Below, one piece after another: positions 21,092-29,049 of a stretch of DNA of 64,000 bases. The stretch comes from Chrysogorgia sp. JL179-B06 (lineage: Eukaryota; Cnidaria; Anthozoa; Scleralcyonacea; Chrysogorgiidae). Under the pieces are notes generated by a model. That model was not told where the DNA came from and searched no databases. It saw only the letters and a list, made by a program, of their open reading frames with translations. The first letter of the stretch is position 1. Every line of letters starts with the position of its first letter. Location of the stretch: NCBI GenBank assembly GCA_035772405.1, contig JAYKKM010000143.1:1827501-1891500 (forward strand), given 5' to 3'. The position numbers and the translations under genes are program-made.

Positions 21092-22507
21092 TTATTTCCT
21101 CTGTTTGTACTGATCGTAGACGAACCAAGCTAGTGCTATCGCTAGGATCCATAAATTAGATGCTAACCAAGATATACCTGCAGATCCCCACTTCAGCGCA
21201 GTCGCCACCACGTTTAGCAGTCCAGCTAGTAGAGGACCAGCCTTTGTGGCTAGATTAGTTATAGCTTTTCCTAATTTCCCAAGTGCTTGACCACCTTTGA
21301 AGACAACACTTCTAGCGGATATTATGATTGTAGTGATAAAAGAGGCTATGGTTATTCCCATAGCTGAAGCACCCAACCAGTTTTCCTTAAACCACTCCTT
21401 TATTTTTTGTAACCGAGTGATGTCCTCTTCTTGTTCTTCTCTAACAGTCTCTAGTTCCAATTGGTGTAAGGTTCGAACCTTAGCTATCTCGAGACCTGTC
21501 AATCGCTCATACAATTCTGCCCTCTTTACGGGACTGTGTTCCTCTCTATTCATATCGTCTGCAGTCTTGTCAATAGCGTCCTGAAAATGGTCGGCTTGTG
21601 CTTTTAGAAATAGTGGTCTAGTGTCTGGATCGATTGTATCACTTGGATTTAGAGCACCTTTTAACTCACGATTTTCTTCTTCTGTTAAACCAAACACGTT
21701 ATCGTAGTTCACTTCTGTTCTAATTACTGGGAAGTCACTTGAAACTGTGGTGTCTTCGTTTTCTGTAACGTCAGTTGTGGTGTTTCCTGTAACGTTAGTT
21801 GAGGTGCCAGGGATTTGTTCAACTAACTGCTTGAACTGCTCAATCGCACTTTTACTTCTACTGTCTTTACTGTAGATCAAACCATTTTTTCCAGGTTTTA
21901 GAATTAGTCTAGGTTTCAAATACTCACCGTCTTCGTTTATCGGTTTGAAAAGAATAGAACCTGAGGGTGTCACGTACGACCTATTAACTATATTCCTTGA
22001 CATATCATCATTACTGAGTTTCTTGTTATAAAGTTTACGTATTTTCAAACCTATTAGATCAGTTCTTTTTATACCATTTCTTACCAACTTTTTGTTGAGT
22101 TCGTTTAGTTCTTTCAGTCTTCTTTCGATTTCGATAGCGTCTTCGAAAGCTAAATCAAAACTCTCATCGTGGACGTCACCATATGTTACCGTATCATCAA
22201 ACACTACTGCTGAGGCATTAGTGGTGGTTCCTTTACTAGTTATTAACACTGTTCCGTCGTCATTGTCTACGAACGACGTCTCCGCATGTCTGATTCTGTC
22301 TTGTACTCTGAGATCTATAACTCTAGTCTCTAACTCATGTTTCACCCTGGTGATTCTGCTATGTATGTCACTAAGATCTTGCGTTATCCCATATTCCTCG
22401 ACTACATCATTGAGTCGGTTGAGTTCGCTTTTTAACTGTTCGTCCGTATACTTCTCAAAATCATTACGATCTTGCATTTCGATTTCATCGAACCCTCCTT
22501 CAGCCAT
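21092..22507 (-). CDS. Probable virion membrane-associated protein, coiled coil plus hydrophobic tail
   Basis: 471 residues from ATG 22,507 (box TAATATATA before it). The first about 120 residues are charged and helical (KYTDEQLKSELNRLNDVVEE). A central block contains SGSILFKPINEDGEYLKPRL. Residues about 285-365 are again helical (ADHFQDAIDKTADDMNREEH). The last about 100 residues hold two or three hydrophobic helices (LGASAMGITIASFITTIIIS, LAGLLNVVATALKWGSAGIS, NLWILAIALAWFVYDQ). I recall similar tails in cnidarian Polintons but no assigned function. The layout fits a minor capsid or membrane-active entry protein, analogous in position but not shown homologous to adenovirus internal proteins. 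It lies between integrase and major capsid. Confidence 0.65.
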   Translation of the reverse strand: MAEGGFDEIEMQDRNDFEKYTDEQLKSELNRLNDVVEEYGITQDLSDIHSRITRVKHELETRVIDLRVQDRIRHAETSFVDNDDGTVLITSKGTTTNASAVVFDDTVTYGDVHDESFDLAFEDAIEIERRLKELNELNKKLVRNGIKRTDLIGLKIRKLYNKKLSNDDMSRNIVNRSYVTPSGSILFKPINEDGEYLKPRLILKPGKNGLIYSKDSRSKSAIEQFKQLVEQIPGTSTNVTGNTTTDVTENEDTTVSSDFPVIRTEVNYDNVFGLTEEENRELKGALNPSDTIDPDTRPLFLKAQADHFQDAIDKTADDMNREEHSPVKRAELYERLTGLEIAKVRTLHQLELETVREEQEEDITRLQKIKEWFKENWLGASAMGITIASFITTIIISARSVVFKGGQALGKLGKAITNLATKAGPLLAGLLNVVATALKWGSAGISWLASNLWILAIALAWFVYDQYKQRK

Positions 22508-22513
22508 TATATA

Positions 22514-23593
22514 TTACTCAATGTTTTGAATATCAATCTCTGGTATCCATGAGTTGTGTTTACTATCATAACCAAGCCACTTAACTAAAACCATCTTTTT
22601 ACCCTTAACCTTCTTTCTCTTCACTATCTTCTCAACTTTATATACATCGTCTTTTTTATCAACAGCTGACAACTCTTCCTCATAAAACTTACCGATGATG
22701 AGTTCCCCCTCGTGGTCCTCTATCTCGTACACGGTAGGGTCACCACGTATGACCTTTGACACTTTAAATAGCTCCTCGGTGAAGTTAGCCTCGTACCCCT
22801 TCGCGAATATGCTTTTGTACTTTGATATCCTGACTGTCTCACCTACTTTGAATTTTGGTAGTGGGTAGTCACCGAAATGGTGTCCAAACAATGTCGTCCA
22901 TACTTCGTTTTCGTTTTTCTTACTAACGTCTTTAGGTTTCATTAGAATAGTACTGTGTTTGGTATTGTTGTAATTCTCAACGAGCTGGTCTAAAATGTCT
23001 ATCCACTTGTACGTTCCTTTACTATAGAAGTACTTCCACATAGACGTCTTGAGTGTTCTGTTAAATCGTTCCACGACTGCTGCCTTTTTATCAGAGTTCG
23101 TGCTGAAGTACTTCACGTTGTGTTTATCCAACAGATCCTTCACACCAACGTTGTAGAATTCCTTACCGTCGTCAAACTGAACCAGCTTTGGATACTCACC
23201 AAATCTAACCTTAGCCTTCTCCAGTAACTTTGCGACAGCCTTAGTCATGTTTTCTGTGTCTTTCCTGTAGACAGGTATGGTAAAGGCATACCTACTAAGG
23301 ATCTCAGTGGCTGTTAGTATCCAGTAGTACCCATTGTTCTTGTGCTTGTACTTACCCATATCGACCAAGTCCATCTGTATCTGCTCACCAAGATAGTCAA
23401 CAAACGTTTGTCTAAACTTGTGTTTCTTAACAACTGGTTTGTACCTGGTGTACGTGTCTTGAGATTTTAGCCAATCCTTTATCTTTGCCCTACTAACACT
23501 TAGTCCATCTTCCAACGCTCTTTGGTACAGTCTCTCAGCAGACTGGTAACCAGTTGATGGGTTGTAGTAAATATCTCTTAGTTCTTGCTCCAT
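22514..23593 (-). CDS. Retroviral-type integrase with C-terminal chromodomain
   Basis: 359 residues from ATG 23,593; the in-frame GTG at 23,599 overlaps the preceding stop and is not needed. An N-terminal HTH-like region (YQRALEDGLSVSRAKIKDWL) is followed by the rve core. The first Asp is in IQMDLVDMGKYKHKNNGYYW, the second in KLVQFDDGKEFYN, the Glu in KKAAVVERFNRTLKTSMWKYF. Then comes an SH3-like region (FKVGETVRISKYKSIFAKGY). The last about 45 residues form a chromodomain (YKVEKIVKRKK... LVKWLGYDSKHNSWIPEIDI). This is the Polinton integrase that makes 6-bp duplications; the chromodomain probably steers insertion to histone marks. All catalytic residues are present and the frame is intact. 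It is central here and not end-proximal. Confidence 0.95.
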   Translation of the reverse strand: MEQELRDIYYNPSTGYQSAERLYQRALEDGLSVSRAKIKDWLKSQDTYTRYKPVVKKHKFRQTFVDYLGEQIQMDLVDMGKYKHKNNGYYWILTATEILSRYAFTIPVYRKDTENMTKAVAKLLEKAKVRFGEYPKLVQFDDGKEFYNVGVKDLLDKHNVKYFSTNSDKKAAVVERFNRTLKTSMWKYFYSKGTYKWIDILDQLVENYNNTKHSTILMKPKDVSKKNENEVWTTLFGHHFGDYPLPKFKVGETVRISKYKSIFAKGYEANFTEELFKVSKVIRGDPTVYEIEDHEGELIIGKFYEEELSAVDKKDDVYKVEKIVKRKKVKGKKMVLVKWLGYDSKHNSWIPEIDIQNIE

Positions 23594-23598
23594 ATACA

Positions 23599-24243
23599 CT
23601 ACATGATATGTAAATCTAACAGCACCTTACCAACGTTAACACTGTTATCGTCCTGATCTGTTATCTTGAACTCTAGTTGGTTGATGACTCCTTTGTTTAT
23701 TGGGATTTTCGACCCAACACCAAAATGTTGTACAGAACCCTTTAATGTCTGTGTGCTAGTTATTGGCAGTACTGCGATACAATCACTTTTGCTACCATTA
23801 ACTATGTTATTAGATCTGTCCACGATACTAGACGTTACTTGTATGTATTTCAGTCCTCTGTTAACGTTAACAACGTTGGGACTGGTTTTTGTGGTGGCTA
23901 TTGTAGTGGTTTCGTCAAACCCTAAAAGTTGTCCAAATTTAAACAGTTCTATTTGTTGATCAGTTGTTATCGTACACGTCGAGTCATATCTGTTAGCTAC
24001 TAGCTTGACGTCTCCTAACTCTTTCAAGTCGTCGGCGATCATTTTAAAGGTGTGGTACCCAGGACTAAAAATGTGGTCACTACTGTCGTAAGTTATCTTG
24101 TTGTTATCTGTGGTTACGTTAACGTAATCCCAAAAGATGGTTGCCTCCTTCACTAGTAAGTGAGGGTCTAAGTTAGTTGCTAGAGTTGACTCTGGTAGGT
24201 CTACAGTTTTCGTTGAACCACTAATCAATACTACCACTCTCAT
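23599..24243 (-). CDS. Probable minor capsid (penton, single jelly-roll) protein
   Basis: 214 residues from ATG 24,243, stop overlapping the start region of the integrase frame. Sequence is dominated by short beta-prone stretches with few charges. The C-terminus is KGVINQLEFKITDQDDNSVN followed by VGKVLLDLHIM, a shape I associate with the penton-type minor capsid of Polintons. No membrane or coiled-coil segment. It shares a 17-bp divergent start region with the rightward gene at 24,261. Identification is from context, length (about 200-250 residues is normal) and remembered family pattern; a structure prediction would be decisive. Confidence 0.65.
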   Translation of the reverse strand: MRVVVLISGSTKTVDLPESTLATNLDPHLLVKEATIFWDYVNVTTDNNKITYDSSDHIFSPGYHTFKMIADDLKELGDVKLVANRYDSTCTITTDQQIELFKFGQLLGFDETTTIATTKTSPNVVNVNRGLKYIQVTSSIVDRSNNIVNGSKSDCIAVLPITSTQTLKGSVQHFGVGSKIPINKGVINQLEFKITDQDDNSVNVGKVLLDLHIM

Positions 24244-24260
24244 ATAACGTACGGTATGTT
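24244..24260. promoter_or_regulatory. Divergent promoter region between leftward and rightward gene blocks
   Basis: Only 17 bp (ATAACGTACGGTATGTT) separate ATG 24,243 (minus) from ATG 24,261 (plus). It contains the near-palindrome AACGTACGGTATGTT and an ATATAA-like box facing leftward. This is the point where transcription direction switches. Confidence 0.55.
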
Positions 24261-24827
24261 ATGATGGATGCTTTCAAAAGAAAGTATCCTTATGCTGACA
24301 AGAATAGGTTTTTTCTTGACGTTGACGACAATATGCATATGCATATATTCTTCGTGACGAAAACTAATATTGGTGACGTTAGTGTAGACTCGAGTAGGTT
24401 TAAGAGTAATCCAGAGTACACTAAGTATCTAACGATAAACAAACCAATGATAGTTAACCAGAAAGAGATAGCTAACGCTGTACGTGTGGCTAAGATGAAT
24501 CTAGTGAAAAAGTACCCTCACATCACTTTGAGCAAGTTCGAGTTCGATCCAACTGACTCACAAGATGGTGAGGTTAATGGCGTTGACATATATTTTAGAA
24601 ACAACGACATCATAAGCACTAACATAACTAGTGATACCTTCAAAAACGACAAGAGTATGTGGGTTTGGTTACACAACAACAAGTCTCCAAAAGGTCACGA
24701 CGACAAGTTTCCAGAAATATGGCTATCTGGTGGAACTATCCAACCATTATCAAAAGGTCGCAAGAACCACTGGGGACTTTGGGATGGCTATCCAACGGAA
24801 AAACGTATTGAACTACCCAGTGAATAA
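24261..24827 (+). CDS. Hypothetical protein (Polinton)
   Basis: 188 residues from ATG 24,261 (a second ATG follows at once). Acidic and aromatic-rich, with MHMHIFFVTKTNIGD early, IANAVRVAKMNLVKKYPHI in the middle and SMWVWLHNNKSPKGHDDKF, HWGLWDGYPTEKRIE late. I do not recognise it. No membrane, coiled-coil or zinc motif is seen, and there is no Cys at all, so it is not the missing cysteine protease. Its 3' end overlaps the next gene by 44 nt in another frame, suggesting co-transcription. A structural or regulatory role is open. Confidence 0.65.
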   Translation: MMDAFKRKYPYADKNRFFLDVDDNMHMHIFFVTKTNIGDVSVDSSRFKSNPEYTKYLTINKPMIVNQKEIANAVRVAKMNLVKKYPHITLSKFEFDPTDSQDGEVNGVDIYFRNNDIISTNITSDTFKNDKSMWVWLHNNKSPKGHDDKFPEIWLSGGTIQPLSKGRKNHWGLWDGYPTEKRIELPSE

Positions 24828-25893
24828 CTTTAGAGTATTCGTTAATCGAAAGAGCTACTTTCTCTCAAAGCTACCAATATTACAAATCACCACTTCAAAG
24901 ACAAAGTCAAAGTGGGACGACAACGAGAGCTACTATAGAGTCGTGTTTGCAACATATTGTGCAAGTTTCTGTTGTGGAGTGTCGTTACAACACTTATCAC
25001 CCTCACAAGAAGTTCACCCTGTTATCACAAGTGTGATGAGGTTCCATCTGTACTTTACCATCAGAAGACTTCTCAGAAGGATGGAAGGTGGTGAGAGTAT
25101 GAGATCGATAAGTAGAGAGTTCGATGCTGGAGAATTGTATGGTAAGACAGACAAGATTCCTAAAAAACATTACTACCAGGGTAAAGTCCTTGCTGATGGT
25201 ACGACAGGTGAGGAGAGAGTCTTCACGATTAACGACGTTAAGAACGACTACAAACGATACGTTCCTCTGGTGTCGAATGGTTTCACCAACATTGGGAGAC
25301 AATACCTAAACCAGTCTATAGAAGCCTTTGTTTACTCCACACTTGGTGCACAAGCGAGGACACGTGTGTCAGTCGTTGGTGATTCAGCAGGTAGTCTAGA
25401 GACTCAACAAGAGTTCCGCAAGTTGGTGGAGGACAGTGTTATAAACTACGACGTTTCAACGTGGATTCTCAACATGAACAAGTCGATTAAAGACACTAAC
25501 GTTGTCCAAAACCTTGCACTGTCACCGTCTACGTGGTTAATGCCGAGTAACGTTGTAATCCTCAAGAACAAAATCGCTGGGTACAACAACCTATTGAAGA
25601 CTGCCACGCAGAGTATGAAGTTTGGAGTAAACAGTGGGTTAAACTACACGGAAACGACAGAGGTCAAGAAAGTACACCAAGAAGGTGGAGAGCATCTGGA
25701 GACACTCGATAAACCAAAGGTGACACACCGTCTGACATCAAACGTGACACATCAGGAGACACTCGACAAACCAAAGGTGACACACCGTCTGGAGGCATCA
25801 AAGGCGTCACCAGGTGACAACACTACAGAGTTGGGGCTAGTTCTAGTGGTTTCTGCTGTGTCTGGCTATTTAGTGAGCAAATATGTGTTATAA
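24784..25893 (+). CDS. Conserved Polinton protein of unknown function with C-terminal membrane anchor
   Basis: Start chosen at ATG 24,784 (369 residues). The longer frame back to 24,631 lies wholly inside the preceding gene. Landmarks: FRVFVNRKSYFLSK near the start, VMRFHLYFTIRRLLRRMEGG around residue 80-100, YLNQSIEAFVYSTLGAQART, DVSTWILNMNKSIKDTN and ALSPSTWLMPSNVVILKNKI. Near the C-terminus a 12-residue unit ETLDKPKVTHRL occurs twice, then a single hydrophobic helix (LGLVLVVSAVSGYLVSKYVL). I recall this type in cnidarian Polintons without a known role. The anchor and position next to the penton-like gene suggest a virion component (inference). Confidence 0.7.
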   Translation: MAIQRKNVLNYPVNNFRVFVNRKSYFLSKLPILQITTSKTKSKWDDNESYYRVVFATYCASFCCGVSLQHLSPSQEVHPVITSVMRFHLYFTIRRLLRRMEGGESMRSISREFDAGELYGKTDKIPKKHYYQGKVLADGTTGEERVFTINDVKNDYKRYVPLVSNGFTNIGRQYLNQSIEAFVYSTLGAQARTRVSVVGDSAGSLETQQEFRKLVEDSVINYDVSTWILNMNKSIKDTNVVQNLALSPSTWLMPSNVVILKNKIAGYNNLLKTATQSMKFGVNSGLNYTETTEVKKVHQEGGEHLETLDKPKVTHRLTSNVTHQETLDKPKVTHRLEASKASPGDNTTELGLVLVVSAVSGYLVSKYVL

Positions 25894-25897
25894 CATA

Positions 25898-26842
25898 ATG
25901 AGTCTAAGCTATGGGTTTGAGGACAGAGACTACGAGAGTGACAAAATACTAAGAAGAGCGAAGAGACATCTAGACAGTGACCCTAAATTAAGCGTGAGCG
26001 GTGGGAGGATGTCTGGAGATATAGACATGGCGCTAAAGACACTAAAAAACATAGCAGATCCAGTTGACGATTTGGATGCTATCAGTAAAAAAGTATTAGA
26101 GTTAGTATATTTACCACAATACTTTAAGACGCAGTCCTATAACGTCCTATTTGATTTTGACACCACGAGACACGCCGCAAGCGTGGTACTCCACATCCAT
26201 ACAAACAAAGTGAAAGCCATTGGAGACGTGTTAGTACAAAACGACCCAACGTACGGTCCTGTTATTGATACTAACAATGGTCGCAGATTCCTGGCTCCTA
26301 TACTCTGGACTCCTTTCCCACTTGAAGTTGGGATGCACTTTAACTGTCCACGTATGCAATACTGTGATATATCCATTTTTGTGGTAGTGAGGTTAGCTAA
26401 TAGGGTATCTACGACAGATTGGGAGACGATTGTGTCAAACGACGACGGATCGCATGACAAATACATAGGGTACAAAGGAGGTAAGACTGACAAACTGTCG
26501 TATGGTGGTGGCGATCCAGTAAAGGAGTACACATGCACAATCCCAAATAACATCGACACCACTGAGACACATATGATATCAATACATTGGCAGATGGATA
26601 ACTCCCATGTTAGGGTCAACAACATAAAGTCAGCAGACTCAGACTTCACAGCTAACTACAGAGAGATAGGATCTCCTTATGGAACTATATTTGGAACACA
26701 TCGACCAGAATTGCTAATCGCACCCTACAAATACCCATCTTTGATAGAGTTTTACGGTATTAAAATCATCTCTGGTTATATGACAAACCGAGACATAATA
26801 TTAGTTGGTAGAGATATGATGAAGGAATATGATGTGAGCTAA
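25898..26842 (+). CDS. Fibre-like attachment protein candidate
   Basis: Start taken at ATG 25,898 (314 residues); ATG 25,883 is in frame but lies before the preceding stop, and 25,898 follows the box TTATAACATA. The N-terminal part has VSGGRMSGDIDMALKTLKNI and ADPVDDLDAISKKVLELVY. This matches the short repeat motif (MxGxIDMxxxxIxNLxDP...DAxxKxYV) that forms shafts or head-binding segments in phage tail fibres. The C-terminal 200 residues are beta-rich, ending LIEFYGIKIISGYMTNRDII, compatible with a lectin-like jelly-roll knob. Together this is the layout of a receptor-binding fibre. The link is by motif, not alignment; the knob type is unknown. Confidence 0.65.
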   Translation: MSLSYGFEDRDYESDKILRRAKRHLDSDPKLSVSGGRMSGDIDMALKTLKNIADPVDDLDAISKKVLELVYLPQYFKTQSYNVLFDFDTTRHAASVVLHIHTNKVKAIGDVLVQNDPTYGPVIDTNNGRRFLAPILWTPFPLEVGMHFNCPRMQYCDISIFVVVRLANRVSTTDWETIVSNDDGSHDKYIGYKGGKTDKLSYGGGDPVKEYTCTIPNNIDTTETHMISIHWQMDNSHVRVNNIKSADSDFTANYREIGSPYGTIFGTHRPELLIAPYKYPSLIEFYGIKIISGYMTNRDIILVGRDMMKEYDVS

Positions 26843-26847
26843 GATAT

Positions 26848-27364
26848 ATGAGGAAGAAGTCAGTTGTTGTTTTCAATCACATATCAAAGGATATGTCAGA
26901 GGAAGAGGTTCTAGAGCTCAAACGCTTGTACGCGTACTACCACAAACTAGAAGCCTGTTACAAATGGAAATACAAGAGGTTGAAGAAAATTAAACTATCG
27001 TTAAACATGACTAGCATAGGGTTAACAACAGTAGGGATTATAGCTGGATCGATAACCGCTAACCCTCTAATCATTGCTTGTATTAGTGGTCCTGGTGTGG
27101 TCATCCAAGGCTACTTGGCTAAATCCAATCTGACGAGTAGAGTGGAGCATTGTAAGTTTGCACACACTAGCTATAAAAAAGATACTGACACAACTAAGAT
27201 CGTATCTTAGAGGTCTTCCTTACAACGAGTCAATGTTCCTCTCAGACGTTAAAGTGTTGGACGATAATGTGACTGACTTATGCCCACCAATTAATGGAAT
27301 GGTGAAAAGGTACAATAAAATATATGACGAGACACAAGGGGGGTCCGATTCAGACCCCCTTTAA
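26848..27364 (+). pseudogene. Small membrane protein gene, split by a frameshift
   Basis: ATG 26,848 opens a 120-codon frame: a basic helical N-terminus (LKRLYAYYHKLEACYKWKYK) and a hydrophobic pair of segments (LTTVGIIAGSITANPLIIAC, ISGPGVVIQGYLA). It stops at 27,208-27,210. A second frame overlapping it continues to TAA 27,362-27,364 (LRSYLRGLPYNE, DNVTDLCPPINGMVKRYNK) and lacks an ATG. The two overlap at an A6 run at about 27,175-27,181, which is the likely site of the frame change. I recall the joined layout from other cnidarian Polintons. Explanations are a real one-base indel, an assembly error in a homopolymer, or slippage during expression. Function unknown. Confidence 0.6.
27336..27363. 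terminator. GC-rich hairpin at end of structural block
   Basis: AAGGGGGGTC and GACCCCCTT flank a 7-nt loop at the very end of the small membrane-protein frame, followed by TTTAAAC. It is by far the most GC-rich hairpin in the region and precedes 270 bp without genes, so a transcription-ending or RNA-end function is plausible but unproven. Confidence 0.4.
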
Positions 27365-27632
27365 ACACGGAGTCAGCTATTCTTAAAAAATAACTGCTAC
27401 TTTGAAGACGACAATTAAGATGTCCTAATAACATGTAAATATTAGTAAAATATTAAGACACTACATGTGACCCCCTACTGATAGTATGTTTGTGATAGAT
27501 AGAAGGGTCACTTTGACCAAGGTCCCAAAACGGGGGGTTGGTCAGATCACGCGTTTGCACTATTAAGTGGTTACTTTCCTAAAATGACTACTATTTAAAC
27601 ATAAAAATAAAACATGTGGTATATTATAGGTG
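27365..27632. other. Intergenic segment of the Polinton
   Basis: No gene. It ends in the promoter-like TATATTATAGGTG directly before ATG 27,633, and contains GGTCCCAAAACGGGGGGTTGG-type G/C runs at about 27,520-27,541. Confidence 0.5.
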
Positions 27633-28367
27633 ATGAGTCTCACTAAAATATTCAGAAATAACGACATGTCTGTCACTGCTATAAAAGATGGAGATAATAT
27701 TTGGTTCTATGGAAAAGAGGTAGCTGAAATCTTAGGATATAAGAGATCATATAAGGCTATAACAGACCACGTGGCAGACGATGAGAAAATAAAGGTCCAA
27801 GTATCAAGGTCATATTTTGGAACCTTGGTCAAAAGTATGGTTTGGCAAATAAATGAGAGTGGTTTGTATAGACTAATATTCTCATCTAAGTTAGAGTCAG
27901 CTGAGACTTTTAGGAAATGGGTATTCACAGAAGTCCTACCATCTATTAGAAAGACGGGTCAGTACACACAACATAACCAACTATCGATTATGAATGAGAC
28001 AGATTTACACTACGACATTGTGAAGTACATTAGAGATTACCACCCAACAATAGTCATCCCAGGGTTGGGAGAGTACCAAGACACATCTACTAAAAGAATA
28101 GATGGATGGAAGAAGGGTTACAGTGGTGGACAACCAGATTTGATAGTTCCACAACTACACAAGAGATACAATGGTTTTGCTATAGAGTTCAAAACACCGA
28201 AAGGTAATGGGGTTATTAGGAATAACCAGGTGAGGATATTAAGGAGACTAAGATCACAAGGGTACAACACGTTACTATCCTCAGACCAACATGAGATAAT
28301 ACATTTCATAGAAACATATATGAGAGACTCCAGAGTTCTATGTGAGTACTGCAACAGGAGATTTTAA
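27633..28367 (+). CDS. Bro-N domain fused to a VRR-NUC/PD-(D/E)XK-like nuclease
   Basis: 244 residues from ATG 27,633. Residues 1-100 form a Bro-N DNA-binding domain: IFRNNDMSVTAIKDGDNIWF, YGKEVAEILGYKR, then NESGLYRLIFSSKLESAETF, RKWVFTEVLPSIRKTGQY. The C-terminal half has a nuclease signature: YSGGQPDLIVPQL (Pro-Asp), FAIEFKTPKGNG (Glu-x-Lys) and NNQVRILRRLRSQGYNTLL (conserved Gln helix). It ends CEYCNRRF, a possible zinc hook. Bro-N proteins occur in baculoviruses, poxviruses, phages and large-virus relatives; VRR-NUC-type nucleases cut branched or single-stranded DNA. A fusion suggests DNA-guided cleavage in replication, recombination or competition (inference). The gene stands alone with its own box (TATATTATA). 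Confidence 0.8.
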   Translation: MSLTKIFRNNDMSVTAIKDGDNIWFYGKEVAEILGYKRSYKAITDHVADDEKIKVQVSRSYFGTLVKSMVWQINESGLYRLIFSSKLESAETFRKWVFTEVLPSIRKTGQYTQHNQLSIMNETDLHYDIVKYIRDYHPTIVIPGLGEYQDTSTKRIDGWKKGYSGGQPDLIVPQLHKRYNGFAIEFKTPKGNGVIRNNQVRILRRLRSQGYNTLLSSDQHEIIHFIETYMRDSRVLCEYCNRRF

Positions 28368-28482
28368 GAGTGAAACCACACTGTCTAATCACCAAAGATA
28401 CTTTCATCGAATACTCTATCTATGAGATAATCTGTGAGATGACTGTGAGGTCATCTATAACAAGACACCACATATAGTATAG

Positions 28483-28782
28483 ATGACTGACAGTGAGTCC
28501 GTACCTATTATAACGTCGACAACAAGGACCAAAGACCCTAAGAGAGTAGAGGCAGGCAAACGCTTGGCTGCCATATCTAAAGCAGCTAAAGAGAGGAAGA
28601 TGAGAGAGAGAGTGATAAGTGAGGACGATAGTTTTAACTATGGATACATCATAGGCACTATAGGAGTGGTAATAGCCGCTGGTTCACTATATTACACGAT
28701 TAGTCAAGACAAACAAGTAGTGACTGAAGAGCCTAAGAACGTCGTTATAAAACCACCACGTAAACTCGACAGCTTCGATTAA
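28483..28782 (+). CDS. Small single-pass membrane protein (Polinton)
   Basis: 99 residues from ATG 28,483, which directly follows CATATAGTATAG. The first half is polar and basic (TKDPKRVEAGKRLAAISKAA, KERKMRERV). Then one hydrophobic helix follows (YGYIIGTIGVVIAAGSLYYT) and a short cytosolic-type tail. No signal peptide. I recall short proteins with the DPKRVEAGKRLA motif in other cnidarian Polintons, without known function. It opens a run of tiny genes that may encode an inner membrane or virion membrane set (inference). Confidence 0.65.
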   Translation: MTDSESVPIITSTTRTKDPKRVEAGKRLAAISKAAKERKMRERVISEDDSFNYGYIIGTIGVVIAAGSLYYTISQDKQVVTEEPKNVVIKPPRKLDSFD

Positions 28783-28799
28783 AACATATCGTATAATAT

Positions 28800-29033
28800 A
28801 TGGCATCAATAGACAGAAAAGAACTGATGAACGAGCTATACGACGCAGCCCTCGTGACTGCTGGAGCCGTAGCTGTATCCATGGCATCAAAGAAAGTACT
28901 AAAAGAACCGTTAGGCACCCCTGAATCAGTGAAGGGCACCCTCAAGCTAGCGACTGCTGTAGGTGTCTCAACGCTACTCGTTAAGTGGGCACAGAGTAAG
29001 AAATACTTACCTATTGACCCGTTCTCAAAATAA
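28800..29033 (+). CDS. Small hydrophobic protein (Polinton)
   Basis: 77 residues from ATG 28,800 preceded by ATATCGTATAATAT. Two weakly hydrophobic helices (DAALVTAGAVAVSMASKKVL and TLKLATAVGVSTLLVKWAQS) joined by a polar hinge, ending LPIDPFSK. No recognised family. Size, spacing (17 bp after the previous stop) and its own start-proximal box support a real gene. Confidence 0.6.
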   Translation: MASIDRKELMNELYDAALVTAGAVAVSMASKKVLKEPLGTPESVKGTLKLATAVGVSTLLVKWAQSKKYLPIDPFSK

Positions 29034-29049
29034 TCTAACGTAATACATA

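Noticed and set aside
24631..24783. Longer start for the membrane-anchored Polinton protein
   Set aside because: The extension lies entirely in the preceding gene in another frame and has Thr/Ser-rich composition unlike the rest; ATG 24,784 is the better start.
24261..24827. Candidate adenain-type protease of the Polinton
   Set aside because: Position would be plausible, but the protein contains no cysteine.
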